Assembly (NCBI RefSeq): GCF_900142025.1
Contig: NZ_FQZM01000036.1
Span: forward strand, 1-37,631
From: Desulfofundulus thermosubterraneus DSM 16057
GTDB taxonomy: Bacteria > Bacillota > Desulfotomaculia > Desulfotomaculales > Desulfovirgulaceae
Length of the DNA stretch: 37,631 nt
Direction of reading: 5' to 3'
Positions 13,471 through 21,139 of this stretch are shown here, piece after piece. Each line of letters opens with the position of its first letter. Position 1 is the stretch's first letter. The translations under genes and the position numbers were made by a program. Under the pieces are notes generated by a model that was not told the DNA's origin, made no database searches, and saw only the letters and a program-made list of their open reading frames with translations.

Positions 13471-14590
13471 ACGTTACCTGCCTGAAAAAGATTCCCAGGC
13501 CTGCGGTTTGTTTGGAGTAATGAACACAACCGGGGAAAGGTTTGGCGGGGAAATGGCCATAAACGCCATGATCAACATGAAGGTGCGGGGTAACGGCCTG
13601 GGCGGCGGTTTTGCCATTTACGGGCTTTACCCGGAGTACAAGGATTACTACGCCCTGCACATCATGTTTGAGCGTCACCAACTGGGGGCCAAAGAAATAG
13701 TGGATGAGTTTCTGGCCGACCATTTCCACGTGGTCTATGATGAAGAAATCCCCACCAATAAAAAGGCAACGGTTCTGAATCCGCCGGTGGTGTGGCGTTA
13801 TTTCGTATCTCCCCGTCAGTACATGGAAGAAGGAAATAACCTATCAGATGACGAGTTCGTGGTGGAAAAAGTGATGTACATCAACACCCGGATCGATGGT
13901 GCTTACGTCTTTTCTTCCGGGAAGGACATGGGCGTTTTTAAAGGGGTGGGTTTCCCCGAGGAGATTGCGGATTACTTCATGCTTGACCGGTTGTACAAAG
14001 GATACATCTGGACTGCCCACAGCCGTTTTCCCACCAATACGCCCGGATGGTGGGGCGGGGCACACCCTTTTTCCATCCTGGACTGGACGGTGGTGCATAA
14101 CGGTGAGATCTCTTCCTACGGCACCAACCGGCGTTATCTGGAAATGTTTGGCTACTACTGTACCCTTTATACGGATACGGAAGTGATGGCCTATGCCGTG
14201 GACCTGCTCATGCGCCGGCAGGGCCTGCCCATAGAGGTGGTGTCCAGGATCTTCGCCGCCCCCATGTGGGACATCATTGAGCATATGGAACCGGAACGCC
14301 GGGAGCTTTATAAGACCCTGCGCATGGCCTACGCCCCTCTGTTGATGAACGGCCCCTTTACGGTTATCGTCGCCCATCATAACGAAATGTTCGGTCTGAC
14401 CGACCGCATCAGGCTGCGGCCAATTACAGCTGCCGCGGCGGGGGATTTTGTCTTTCTTTCTTCCGAAGAGGCGTCCATCCGGGCCGTGGCTCCCCGTCTG
14501 GACCTGGCCTGGACGCCGCCGGGGGGCGAGCCGGTAGTGGCCCGGCTGCATACTAAAGACCATCTGGCCAGCCTGGCCCGTGCAGTGTAA
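13451..14590 (+). CDS. Glutamate synthase glutamine amidotransferase subunit (GltB1-type)
   Basis: A 379-residue class II (Ntn) glutamine amidotransferase, the free-standing N-terminal domain of archaeal-type glutamate synthase. The catalytic Cys lies in QACGLFGVMN at about residue 18, so a short propeptide has to be removed to expose it. Further marks are RGNGLGGGFAIYGL, the amidotransferase AHSRFPTNTPGWWGGAHPF segment (about 190-210) and VHNGEISSYGTNRRYLE. It hydrolyses glutamine and channels ammonia to the FMN subunit encoded next. ATG 13451 overlaps the flavoprotein gene. The gap after it (14591-14674) contains a palindromic repeat. Confidence 0.88.
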   Translation: MRSQISERYLPEKDSQACGLFGVMNTTGERFGGEMAINAMINMKVRGNGLGGGFAIYGLYPEYKDYYALHIMFERHQLGAKEIVDEFLADHFHVVYDEEIPTNKKATVLNPPVVWRYFVSPRQYMEEGNNLSDDEFVVEKVMYINTRIDGAYVFSSGKDMGVFKGVGFPEEIADYFMLDRLYKGYIWTAHSRFPTNTPGWWGGAHPFSILDWTVVHNGEISSYGTNRRYLEMFGYYCTLYTDTEVMAYAVDLLMRRQGLPIEVVSRIFAAPMWDIIEHMEPERRELYKTLRMAYAPLLMNGPFTVIVAHHNEMFGLTDRIRLRPITAAAAGDFVFLSSEEASIRAVAPRLDLAWTPPGGEPVVARLHTKDHLASLARAV

Positions 14591-14591
14591 T

Positions 14592-14624
14592 AAGTTAATA
14601 TGGTGCCAGGCACCTTATTAACTT
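14592..14624. repeat. Imperfect palindrome with GGTGCCAGGCACC core
   Basis: AAGTTAATA (14592-14600) and TATTAACTT (14616-14624) flank GGTGCC-A-GGCACC, giving a 33-base near-perfect inverted repeat one base after the stop codon. There is no U-tract. It looks like a REP-type intergenic repeat rather than a terminator, since the next operon gene follows. GGTGCCAGGCACC cores are, to my knowledge, recurrent in related genomes. Confidence 0.6.
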
Positions 14625-14674
14625 ATGTGCTGACCGGTATTTAACAAGATCACACATAATGAGGGTGAGATAAC

Positions 14675-16189
14675 ATGTTTTCCCATCTATTACCCGAGTT
14701 TCTGGTTGAACGCCGCAGTGACCGGTGTATAAAATGCCGGGTCTGTGAGCGGCAGTGCCCCAACGGGGTTCACCATTACGATACAGAACTGGACCTCATG
14801 TTCAGCGATGAAAGCCCATGTGTGGGGTGCCAGCGTTGTGTGGTATTCTGCCCCACCAATGCCCTTTCTGTATACCCGCACCCGACGACCTATCGCCCCA
14901 ATGCCAGCTGGACCAGGGAGAAGCTGCAGGATTTAAAGAAACAGGCCGAGACCGGAGGGGTTATTCTGACCGGCAGCGGCAATGACAAGCCCTACCGGAT
15001 TTACTGGGACCACCTGGTCCTGAATGCCTCCCAGGTAACCAACCCTTCCATTGACCCGCTGCGGGAGCCCATGGAACTGCGTACTTACCTGGGGCGCAAG
15101 CCGGATACCCTGGAAGTGGAAGTGTGTGGGGACAAAGTGTCCATTACATCCCGGCTTTCACCCAATGTGCCCGTGGAAACGCCCATTCTTTTCTCGGCCA
15201 TGTCCTACGGTGCCATTAGCTACCAGGCTTTTGTGTCCCTGGCCATGGCCGCTAAAGAGTTCGGTACCCTCTTCAATACCGGTGAAGGCGGTCTGCCCCG
15301 GGAAATGCGGGAAAAGTTCGGCCAAAATGCCATCGTGCAGTGTGCCAGCGGGCGCTTTGGGGTGGACCCGGAGTATTTAAACTCGGCAGCCGTGGTGGAA
15401 ATCAAGATCGGCCAGGGGGCCAAGCCGGGTATTGGCGGTCACCTGCCGGGAGAAAAGGTGGCGGCCAACATTGCCCTGACCCGGATGATCCCTGAGGGTA
15501 CCGATGCCCTCTCCCCGGCGCCGCAGCATGACATTTATTCCATTGAAGACCTGTCCATGCTCATCTATGCCTTGAAAGAGGCCACCAACTACGAAAAGCC
15601 GGTTTCCGTCAAGATTGCGGCGGTGCACAACGTGGCGGCCATTGCCTCCGGCATAGTCAGGGCCGGAGCAGATATCGTGGCCATTGACGGCCTGCGGGGC
15701 GGTACCGGTGCCGCGCCCAAAGCCATCCGGGATAACGTGGGTATTCCCATCGAGCTGGCTTTAGCGGCAGTGGACCGGCGGCTGCGGGAAGAGGGCATCA
15801 GGCACAAGTGCTCCATCATCGCGGCCAGCGGTGTCCGCTGCAGTGCAGACGTGATCAAAGCCATTGCCCTGGGAGCGGACGCGGTGTACATCGGCTCGGC
15901 GGCACTGGTGGCCATGGGCTGCACCCTGTGCCAGAAATGCTATACCGGCAAATGTGCCTGGGGTATCTGCACCCAGGATCCCTACCTCACCCGCCGCCTG
16001 AACCCGGAAATCGCCAGCCAGCGGCTGGTCAACCTGCTGCGGGGCTGGAGCCATGAGATCAAGGAAATGCTGGGCGGCATGGGCATTAACGCCATTGAAA
16101 GCCTGCGGGGCAACCGGGAGCACCTGCGCGGGGTGGGCCTGGAGGGCTGGGAACTGGACGTGCTGGGAGTAAAAGGAGCGGGAGAGTGA
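14675..16189 (+). CDS. Glutamate synthase FMN/Fe-S subunit (GltB2, archaeal type)
   Basis: A 504-residue protein with an N-terminal dicluster ferredoxin domain (CIKCRVCERQCPNG near residue 18 and CVGCQRCVVFCP near 50) fused to the FMN-binding glutamate synthase domain. The latter shows SAMSYGAIS near 176, GEGGLP near 204, KIGQGAKPGIGG near 245, GLRGGTGAAP near 342, and the 3Fe-4S ligands CTLCQKCYTGKCAWGIC near 420-436. It converts 2-oxoglutarate plus channelled ammonia to glutamate using electrons from the ferredoxin. ATG 14675 follows GAGGGTGAGA. It is followed, after four bases, by the GXGXG subunit gene. Confidence 0.92.
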   Translation: MFSHLLPEFLVERRSDRCIKCRVCERQCPNGVHHYDTELDLMFSDESPCVGCQRCVVFCPTNALSVYPHPTTYRPNASWTREKLQDLKKQAETGGVILTGSGNDKPYRIYWDHLVLNASQVTNPSIDPLREPMELRTYLGRKPDTLEVEVCGDKVSITSRLSPNVPVETPILFSAMSYGAISYQAFVSLAMAAKEFGTLFNTGEGGLPREMREKFGQNAIVQCASGRFGVDPEYLNSAAVVEIKIGQGAKPGIGGHLPGEKVAANIALTRMIPEGTDALSPAPQHDIYSIEDLSMLIYALKEATNYEKPVSVKIAAVHNVAAIASGIVRAGADIVAIDGLRGGTGAAPKAIRDNVGIPIELALAAVDRRLREEGIRHKCSIIAASGVRCSADVIKAIALGADAVYIGSAALVAMGCTLCQKCYTGKCAWGICTQDPYLTRRLNPEIASQRLVNLLRGWSHEIKEMLGGMGINAIESLRGNREHLRGVGLEGWELDVLGVKGAGE

Positions 16190-16193
16190 GAGT

Positions 16194-17045
16194 ATGGCGG
16201 TAAGTTGTGCCCGATATGGGCTGCGGGAAATGTTTTTAGGTGGTGTTAGATCCCTTGATGAACTGAGGAGCCGCCTTTCAATAGATGGACAGGGGGCAGA
16301 AATAGACGCCCGGGATCTTGTGCATAAGGAAATAAATGATCTGATTCGAGAAGCGGCCCTTTCCGGCGCTCGCAAGATCACTCTGCTAAACGTTTGCGGC
16401 CAGCGTTACATCGGGACGCGGCTCTTCCTCCCACATCAGGACGGCAAAATAGAAATTCATGTTTATTCCACCCCTGGCAACGATCTGGGAGCTTTCCTGG
16501 CCGGGCACCGTATCGTGGTCCACGGCAACGCCCAGGACGGGGTGGGTAACACCATGGATGACGGCGAGATCGTGGTTCACGGGCGGGCTGGGGATATCGT
16601 GGCCATGGCTATGCGCGGCGGCAAGATTTTTATCCGGGACAGCGTCGGTTACCGGGCGGCCATCCATATGAAGGAGTATACCGGTAAGGTGCCGGTACTG
16701 GTAATCGGCGGGACGGCCCAGGACTTCTTTGGCGAGTACATGGCCGGGGGTATTGTGATCCTGCTGGGTCTAAACCTCAAGCCCGGCGAGCGCCACCACG
16801 CCCACTACGTCGGCACGGGCATGCACGGCGGGGTAATTTACCTGCGGGGAGAGGTTGCCCCCCACCAGCTGGGCAAGGAAGTGGGCGTGCTGGAGCTCGA
16901 TGAGAATGACCGCCAGGTTTTGCACCAGTATGTCGGCGAATTTGCCCGGCACTTTAACCTCAATGCGGAAAGCATCCTGGATGACCGTTTTGTCAAGCTG
17001 AAGCCGGTATCCAAAAGACCTTACGGCAGGATTTACGCCTATTAG
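16194..17045 (+). CDS. Glutamate synthase GXGXG-domain subunit (GltB3)
   Basis: A 283-residue protein corresponding to the C-terminal beta-helix (GXGXG) domain of GltB, also related to FwdC/FmdC. The glycine-rich helix turns run from about residue 110 to 230 (GNAQDGVGNTMDDGEIVVHG, AGDIVAMAMRGGKIFIRD, YMAGGIVILLGLN, GTGMHGGVIYLRG). In the fused bacterial enzyme this domain supports the ammonia tunnel. Here it is a separate chain, completing a five-gene set: ferredoxin, flavoprotein, amidotransferase, FMN subunit, GXGXG subunit. ATG 16194 is four bases after the stop of the previous gene. A strong terminator follows at 17066. Confidence 0.88.
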   Translation: MAVSCARYGLREMFLGGVRSLDELRSRLSIDGQGAEIDARDLVHKEINDLIREAALSGARKITLLNVCGQRYIGTRLFLPHQDGKIEIHVYSTPGNDLGAFLAGHRIVVHGNAQDGVGNTMDDGEIVVHGRAGDIVAMAMRGGKIFIRDSVGYRAAIHMKEYTGKVPVLVIGGTAQDFFGEYMAGGIVILLGLNLKPGERHHAHYVGTGMHGGVIYLRGEVAPHQLGKEVGVLELDENDRQVLHQYVGEFARHFNLNAESILDDRFVKLKPVSKRPYGRIYAY

Positions 17046-17065
17046 ACTAATTTTCGGTGACACAG

Positions 17066-17105
17066 GCAGCGCCTCTGAGGTTGTCGGGAGGCGCTGCTTT
17101 TTTTC
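17066..17105 (+). terminator. Terminator of the glutamate synthase operon
   Basis: GCAGCGCCTC (17066-17075) and GAGGCGCTGC (17088-17097) form a perfect 10-bp stem followed by TTTTTTTT. Confidence 0.92.
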
Positions 17106-17232
17106 AGCCACAAAGCACTGCAAAAATTCCCCGGTCTGGATTATAATCAAGTGCGGAAGGAAATGGGCTTGTCAGGTGTTATCCCTATGTATCGTCCTTA
17201 CGTTAATCTGATATTCAACGGTACGGGTTTTA

Positions 17233-17241
17233 TGTTAAAAT
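17233..17241 (+). promoter_or_regulatory. Extended -10 promoter of ilvH
   Basis: TGTTAAAAT (TGn plus TAAAAT) lies 31 bases upstream of the GTG start. A perfect TATAAT also occurs at 17142-17147 without a recognisable -35. No T-box or leucine-type leader is seen. Confidence 0.4.
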
Positions 17242-17272
17242 AGACGTATTCCAGAAGAACGGAGGGATAGGC

Positions 17273-17776
17273 GTGAAACATACCTTGGCGGTGCTGGTGT
17301 TGAACAAGCCAGGGGTGCTGGCCCGGATTTCCGGCCTGTTAAGCAGGAGGGTATTCAATATAGAAAGCATTGCCGCCGGTTACACCGAGGAGCCGGACAT
17401 TACCCGCATTACCATTGTAGTTAACGGAGACGACCGGGAACTGGACCAGGTGGTCAAACAGCTGTCCAAGCTGATTGATGTGATCAAGATCCAGGAACTG
17501 CACAGCAGTGACTCCATTGAGCGGGAGCTGGCTCTGATCAAGGTGAAGGCGGATGCAGCCCGCCGCTCCGACATTGTCGACATTGTCGAAATCTTCCGGG
17601 CGAACATTGTGGACGTCAACCGGGAAACAATGGTTGTTGAACTTACCGGTGACGAAGAAAAGATCAATGCCCTTTGCGCGGTGCTGGAGGATCACGGAAT
17701 TGTGGAAATGGTGCGTACGGGCAAAATTGCCTTGTGCCGGGGCCCCGGAGCAACCAAGTATTATCAGGAACAGTAA
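17273..17776 (+). CDS. ilvH: Acetolactate synthase small (regulatory) subunit
   Basis: A 167-residue ACT-domain regulatory subunit of acetohydroxyacid synthase. The N-terminal ACT domain carries LNKPGVLARISGLLSRRVFNIESI (about 9-32), the valine-binding signature. It is followed by the conserved SDSIERELALIKV linker (about 80-92) and the second ACT-like domain. The protein activates the catalytic IlvB subunit and confers valine feedback. GTG 17273 follows GGAGGGATAG. Unusually, no ilvB, ilvC or leu gene is adjacent: the gene stands alone between the glutamate synthase operon terminator and mazEF. Either it is a displaced single copy or an extra paralogue; that cannot be decided from the window. 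Confidence 0.9.
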   Translation: MKHTLAVLVLNKPGVLARISGLLSRRVFNIESIAAGYTEEPDITRITIVVNGDDRELDQVVKQLSKLIDVIKIQELHSSDSIERELALIKVKADAARRSDIVDIVEIFRANIVDVNRETMVVELTGDEEKINALCAVLEDHGIVEMVRTGKIALCRGPGATKYYQEQ

Positions 17777-17800
17777 ATAATACCCCTTTTCAGCCAACTA

Positions 17801-17831
17801 TTGACATAACACCTGCTCAGGTGTATATAAT
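17801..17831 (+). promoter_or_regulatory. mazEF promoter with palindromic operator
   Basis: TTGACA (17801-17806) is followed by TATATA (17824) at 17 bases or TATAAT (17826) at 19 bases. Between them ACACCTG-CT-CAGGTGT (17809-17824) is a perfect inverted repeat filling the spacer. Its position would block RNA polymerase when occupied, as expected for MazE-type autorepression. Confidence 0.6.
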
Positions 17832-17878
17832 ATGTTATACTGGTAGTTTTGCCGTCGGATTTAAGGAGGGTATGGCTG

Positions 17879-18145
17879 GTGGCTCAGGTGAAAAGAATTA
17901 TGATTAGCCTTCCCGATAATCTCCTGGCCGAGGTGGATGGAATAGTGGCAGCCGAAAGGCTAAACAGGAGCGAACTGATCCGGGAGGCCATGCGCTTCTA
18001 CATTGCCGAACGTAAGCGCCAACAACTGCGGGAGCAGATGAAAAAGGGATATCAGGAAATGGCCAAAATCAACCGGGAATTAGCCGCTGAACAGTGGCTG
18101 GGAACAGAAGCCTTACGACACTATGAAAAGGCGGAGGTAAAATAA
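17879..18145 (+). CDS. Antitoxin EndoAI / MazE-type ribbon-helix-helix protein
   Basis: An 88-residue protein. GTG 17879 is taken as start: AAGGAGGG ends nine bases before it, and the resulting [20 protein letters not shown] is the typical EndoAI N-terminus. The longer in-frame TTG at 17849 would place the RBS inside the gene. Residues 1-48 form the ribbon-helix-helix DNA-binding domain (strand KRIMISLP, helices [14 protein letters not shown] and [16 protein letters not shown]). The basic, helical C-terminal half binds and neutralises the MazF toxin. It sits four bases upstream of the toxin gene and probably represses its own promoter through the palindrome at 17809-17824. Confidence 0.88.
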   Translation: MAQVKRIMISLPDNLLAEVDGIVAAERLNRSELIREAMRFYIAERKRQQLREQMKKGYQEMAKINRELAAEQWLGTEALRHYEKAEVK

Positions 18146-18149
18146 ACCG

Positions 18150-18500
18150 ATGCAGGTCCGCCGTGGCGACATCTTCTACGCCGACCTCAGCCCGGTGGTG
18201 GGTTCGGAGCAGGGTGGTACCCGCCCCGTATTAATTCTTCAGAATGATATTGGCAACCAGTACAGCCCCACCACCATTGTGGCGGCCATTACTTCTCAAA
18301 TTGCTAAGGCCAAGCTTCCCACCCATGTGGAAATGCCCGCAAGTCCGGGCGGACTGGAGAAGGATTCGGTCATCCTGCTGGAACAGATTCGCACCATTGA
18401 CAAGAGCCGCCTGATGGAAAAAGTAACCTCCTTGAATCGCGAAACCATGCAAAAAGTAAACCACGCCGTGGAAATCAGCCTGGGATTGGTGGACATCTAG
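18150..18500 (+). CDS. Endoribonuclease EndoA (MazF/NdoA-type toxin)
   Basis: A 116-residue MazF-family mRNA interferase. It shows the family N-terminus [20 protein letters not shown] with [10 protein letters not shown] (about residues 4-33), the catalytic-region TIVAAITSQ segment and the [11 protein letters not shown] strand (about 79-89). The likely catalytic Arg and Thr of Bacillus EndoA are in the conserved GTRPVLI and ITSQ contexts. It cleaves specific short motifs in mRNA; in Bacillus the site is UACAU, but the specificity here is unknown. Length is normal. It follows the antitoxin by four bases, forming a standard mazEF operon. Confidence 0.92.
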   Translation: MQVRRGDIFYADLSPVVGSEQGGTRPVLILQNDIGNQYSPTTIVAAITSQIAKAKLPTHVEMPASPGGLEKDSVILLEQIRTIDKSRLMEKVTSLNRETMQKVNHAVEISLGLVDI

Positions 18501-18505
18501 AGCGC

Positions 18506-18533
18506 CTGAAAAAGGTGCTTTTTCCTTTTTCAG
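18506..18533 (+). terminator. Hairpin after mazF
   Basis: CTGAAAAAGG (18506-18515) and CCTTTTTCAG (18524-18533) form a 10-bp stem with a T-rich loop. A nested AAAAAG/CTTTTT stem with T-tract is an alternative. It separates mazEF from the next gene, whose RBS follows at once. Confidence 0.6.
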
Positions 18534-18545
18534 CGGAGGTGCTTT

Positions 18546-19271
18546 ATGCTGCCGGTAATCGGTATTACCTGCGCCTGGGATGAGGAAAAAAAGCAGTTTT
18601 TTTTAAGCCGGTTTTATACGGAGGCGGTGGAAGCTGCCGGTGGGTTCCCGTTGTTACTGCCGTACACTAAAAGGGAGTCCAGCTTGCATATATTTCCGGA
18701 GCTTTTAGACGGGTTAATTCTCTCCGGGGGCGGTGATGTGGATCCCGTCCATTTTGGGGAAGAGCCCTTGCCGGGTTGTGGCGAAATAAGTCCGGAGCGG
18801 GACAAATATGAGCTTGACCTGGCCCGCCGGGTGTTATCTCTGGGCCTGCCCGTCCTGGGCATTTGCCGGGGGGCACAGGTATTGAATATTGCCGCCGGCG
18901 GTGATATTTATCAGGACATTTTTACTCAGGTGTCGGGTTGTTTAAAGCACCAGCAGAAAGCTCCCCGCTGGAGCCCCACCCACGGAATAATAATTGAAGA
19001 AAACACCCGCCTGGCCAGGATATTTAATGCAGGGGTTATGCGGGTGAACAGCTTTCACCACCAGGCAGTACGGCGGCTTGCTCCGGGGTTTATTGTTTCT
19101 GCCCGGTCCGTGGATGGTATTATTGAAGCCGTAGAAAGCACCGGCCCGGGCTTTGCCCTGGGAGTGCAGTGGCATCCCGAAACCATGTGGGGGCGGGACG
19201 GGCGCTTTTTAGGTATTTTTGCGGCCCTGGTGGACGCTAGCCGAGAGTACAAAAGGCTAAAGGGGAGATGA
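18546..19271 (+). CDS. Class I glutamine amidotransferase-like hydrolase (peptidase C26, PuuD family)
   Basis: A 241-residue protein of the gamma-glutamyl-gamma-aminobutyrate hydrolase (PuuD/YvdE, gatase1_2111) family. The catalytic triad is visible: nucleophile Cys in LGICRGAQVLN (about residue 103), His and Glu in VQWHPE (about 211-214). The oxyanion region is LILSGGGDVDP (about 57-67). Members cleave gamma-glutamyl amide bonds. It begins after CGGAGGTGCTTT and ends six bases before the amidohydrolase gene, so the two form an operon. The substrate is unknown; no other polyamine-degradation genes are in the window. Confidence 0.82.
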   Translation: MLPVIGITCAWDEEKKQFFLSRFYTEAVEAAGGFPLLLPYTKRESSLHIFPELLDGLILSGGGDVDPVHFGEEPLPGCGEISPERDKYELDLARRVLSLGLPVLGICRGAQVLNIAAGGDIYQDIFTQVSGCLKHQQKAPRWSPTHGIIIEENTRLARIFNAGVMRVNSFHHQAVRRLAPGFIVSARSVDGIIEAVESTGPGFALGVQWHPETMWGRDGRFLGIFAALVDASREYKRLKGR

Positions 19272-19277
19272 GCAAAT

Positions 19278-20444
19278 ATGCTGGCCATAACCGGTGGAAA
19301 AGTGATTACCATGGCCGGGCAAATATATGAACCGGGCATGGTGCTTGTAGAGCGGGGCAAAATTGTCGCCGTAGGCCCTTTAAACGGGGTTCCGGCAGGG
19401 GTTGAGGTGGATGATGCCACCGGCTGTGTGGTAATGCCCGGGTTTATCGATGCCCACTGCCATGTGGGCGTGGCCGAGGAGATTTACCGGGAGGAGGGGG
19501 ATGATACCAATGAATATACCGATCCGGTCACCCCTCATCTGCGGGCCATCGATGCCGTATACCCTGCAGATTTGGGCTTTGAAGATGCCCGGGCCGGGGG
19601 AGTGACCACTGTGGCCACCGGTCCCGGCAGCGCCAATATCATCGGGGGGGAGATGGTGGCCCTTAAAACCGCCGGCCAGGTGGTCGACCGGATGGTGCTC
19701 CGAGCTCCGGTGGGTTTAAAGGCAGCCCTTGGTGAAAATCCCAAGCGCACTTACGGACGCGAGAAGAAAATGCCCGCCACCCGCATGGCTTCAGCGGCCC
19801 TCTTAAGGGAGGCGCTGGCTAAAGCTCAGGATTACCAGCGCAAGCTGGAAGCGGCGGCGGCCGGGCGGGGTGAACGTCCCGACCGGGATCTAAAAATGGA
19901 GTCGCTGGTACGGGTGTTGCGACGGGAAATTCCATTAAGGGTGCATGCTCACCGGGCCGACGACATTATGACCGCCCTGCGTATTGCCCGGGAATTCAAT
20001 CTTTTGCTTGTAGTGGAGCATTGCACTGAAGGCTACCTGGTGGCGCAGGAGCTGGCGGCCCATGGGGTGATGGCCGTGGTGGGGCCGGTGATTACCAACC
20101 GGGCCAAGGTAGAGCTAAAAGGTATTTCCCTGCAAACTCCCCGGGCCCTGGCCGAGGCTGGTGTCACTTTTGCAATCATGACCGATCACCCGGTGGTGCC
20201 CATTCAGTATCTGGCCCTTTCCGCTGCCCTGGCCGTCCGGGGCGGGCTGCCGGAGGAAAGGGCCTTGCGGGCTATTACCCTGGATGCGGCCAGGATACTG
20301 GGCCTGGAAAACCGGTTGGGTAGTCTGCAGCCGGGTAAGGATGCCGATATAGTCGTGCTAAACGGCCATCCCTTTGATCCCCGCACCCGGGTAATTAAAA
20401 CCTACATCGAGGGGTGCCTGGTTTACAAAGATTTAAATATTTAA
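19278..20444 (+). CDS. Amidohydrolase family protein (imidazolonepropionase-like)
   Basis: A 388-residue cyclic amidohydrolase. It has the metal-binding DAHCHVG (about residues 59-65) and downstream histidines in VHAHRADD (about 222-229) and VEHCTEG (about 246-252). The C-terminal metal Asp is in IMTDHPVVP (about 301), and the small beta-sandwich closes with GKDADIVVLNGHPFDP. It probably hydrolyses an amide or cyclic amide bond with one or two metal ions. It is cotranscribed with the C26 hydrolase six bases upstream; together they suggest stepwise breakdown of a gamma-glutamyl or lactam compound. That is inference; the family has very broad substrates. Confidence 0.8.
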   Translation: MLAITGGKVITMAGQIYEPGMVLVERGKIVAVGPLNGVPAGVEVDDATGCVVMPGFIDAHCHVGVAEEIYREEGDDTNEYTDPVTPHLRAIDAVYPADLGFEDARAGGVTTVATGPGSANIIGGEMVALKTAGQVVDRMVLRAPVGLKAALGENPKRTYGREKKMPATRMASAALLREALAKAQDYQRKLEAAAAGRGERPDRDLKMESLVRVLRREIPLRVHAHRADDIMTALRIAREFNLLLVVEHCTEGYLVAQELAAHGVMAVVGPVITNRAKVELKGISLQTPRALAEAGVTFAIMTDHPVVPIQYLALSAALAVRGGLPEERALRAITLDAARILGLENRLGSLQPGKDADIVVLNGHPFDPRTRVIKTYIEGCLVYKDLNI

Positions 20445-20547
20445 CGCGGTAAATTGATGTTGCACTACCTGATCGAAAAAATAAGGACTACTAAAGTGTG
20501 ATTATTGTAATCACTAATGAAGTGGGCATATCGTGGGGCTAAGAAAG

Positions 20548-20554
20548 TGCGACA
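20548..20554 (-). promoter_or_regulatory. Possible Spo0A box upstream of the Spo0F-like gene
   Basis: On the minus strand TGTCGCA matches the core Spo0A box TGTCGAA at six of seven bases. It lies about 85 bases upstream of the sigma-H-like promoter, in an otherwise featureless AT-rich gap (20445-20628). Confidence 0.3.
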
Positions 20555-20629
20555 ATTATAAAAAATTTTTTATATTTAGAGTTGAATGAACTGAGAAAAA
20601 TGTTTTTTAAAAAATTTTATATTAACATG

Positions 20630-20658
20630 GCAGGATCAAACGACTCTATGTCGAATAT
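20630..20658 (+). promoter_or_regulatory. Sigma-H-like promoter overlapped by a Spo0A box
   Basis: GCAGGATCA (20630-20638) matches the sigma-H -35 RnAGGAwWW at eight of nine positions. After exactly 11 bases, GTCGAATAT (20650-20658) matches the -10 RnnGAATww completely. TGTCGAA (20649-20655), a perfect Spo0A box core, overlaps the -10. Bacillus spo0F is likewise driven by sigma-H and controlled by Spo0A. Confidence 0.6.
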
Positions 20659-20728
20659 GTAAAATCAAGAAACGGAAAGATTAAACTTCAATGTAAATTA
20701 GTGTCATATTATGTCGGAGGTGTATTGC

Positions 20729-21139
20729 GTGAGAAAGGAGACTCTAGATATTTTAATAGTTGATGACCAACCTGGGGTACGTTACTTGCTGGAGATACTT
20801 GTCAAAGAATTTGGTCACCGGGTACATACTGCGGAAAACGGGTTAGTAGCCATTGAGAGGGTACGCCAGATTCACCCGGATGTTATTTTCATGGATGTAA
20901 GGATGCCTTTAATGGACGGCCTGGAGGCCCTGCGGCGCATTAGAAGGATCACCTCCGACACTATTGTTATCATCATGAGCGCCTATCTTTCCGAACAGAC
21001 CATAGAGCAGGCACTGAAAAACGGAGCTTTTTGCTGCATGGCCAAACCCTTTGACATTGAAAAGGTCAAGGCGTTGATTCAGGATTTAACCTGGCATCGT
21101 AAACAGAAATATTTCTGGGACGAAAGTTATGTAATTTAA
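20729..21139 (+). CDS. Spo0F-like single-domain response regulator
   Basis: A 136-residue receiver domain without output domain. GTG 20729 is chosen because GTCGGAGG lies eight bases before it; the earlier ATG at 20711 would contain this RBS. All phosphotransfer residues are present: acidic pair in LIVDDQPGVRYLL, phospho-acceptor Asp in PDVIFMDVRMPLMDG (about 57), Thr/Ser position in IIMSAYLSE, and Lys in AKPFDIEKV (about 109). AKPFDIEKV is typical of Spo0F (AKPFDI). It probably relays phosphate from sporulation kinases to Spo0B/Spo0A. It stands alone, not next to fba as in Bacillus. Confidence 0.78.
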   Translation: MRKETLDILIVDDQPGVRYLLEILVKEFGHRVHTAENGLVAIERVRQIHPDVIFMDVRMPLMDGLEALRRIRRITSDTIVIIMSAYLSEQTIEQALKNGAFCCMAKPFDIEKVKALIQDLTWHRKQKYFWDESYVI

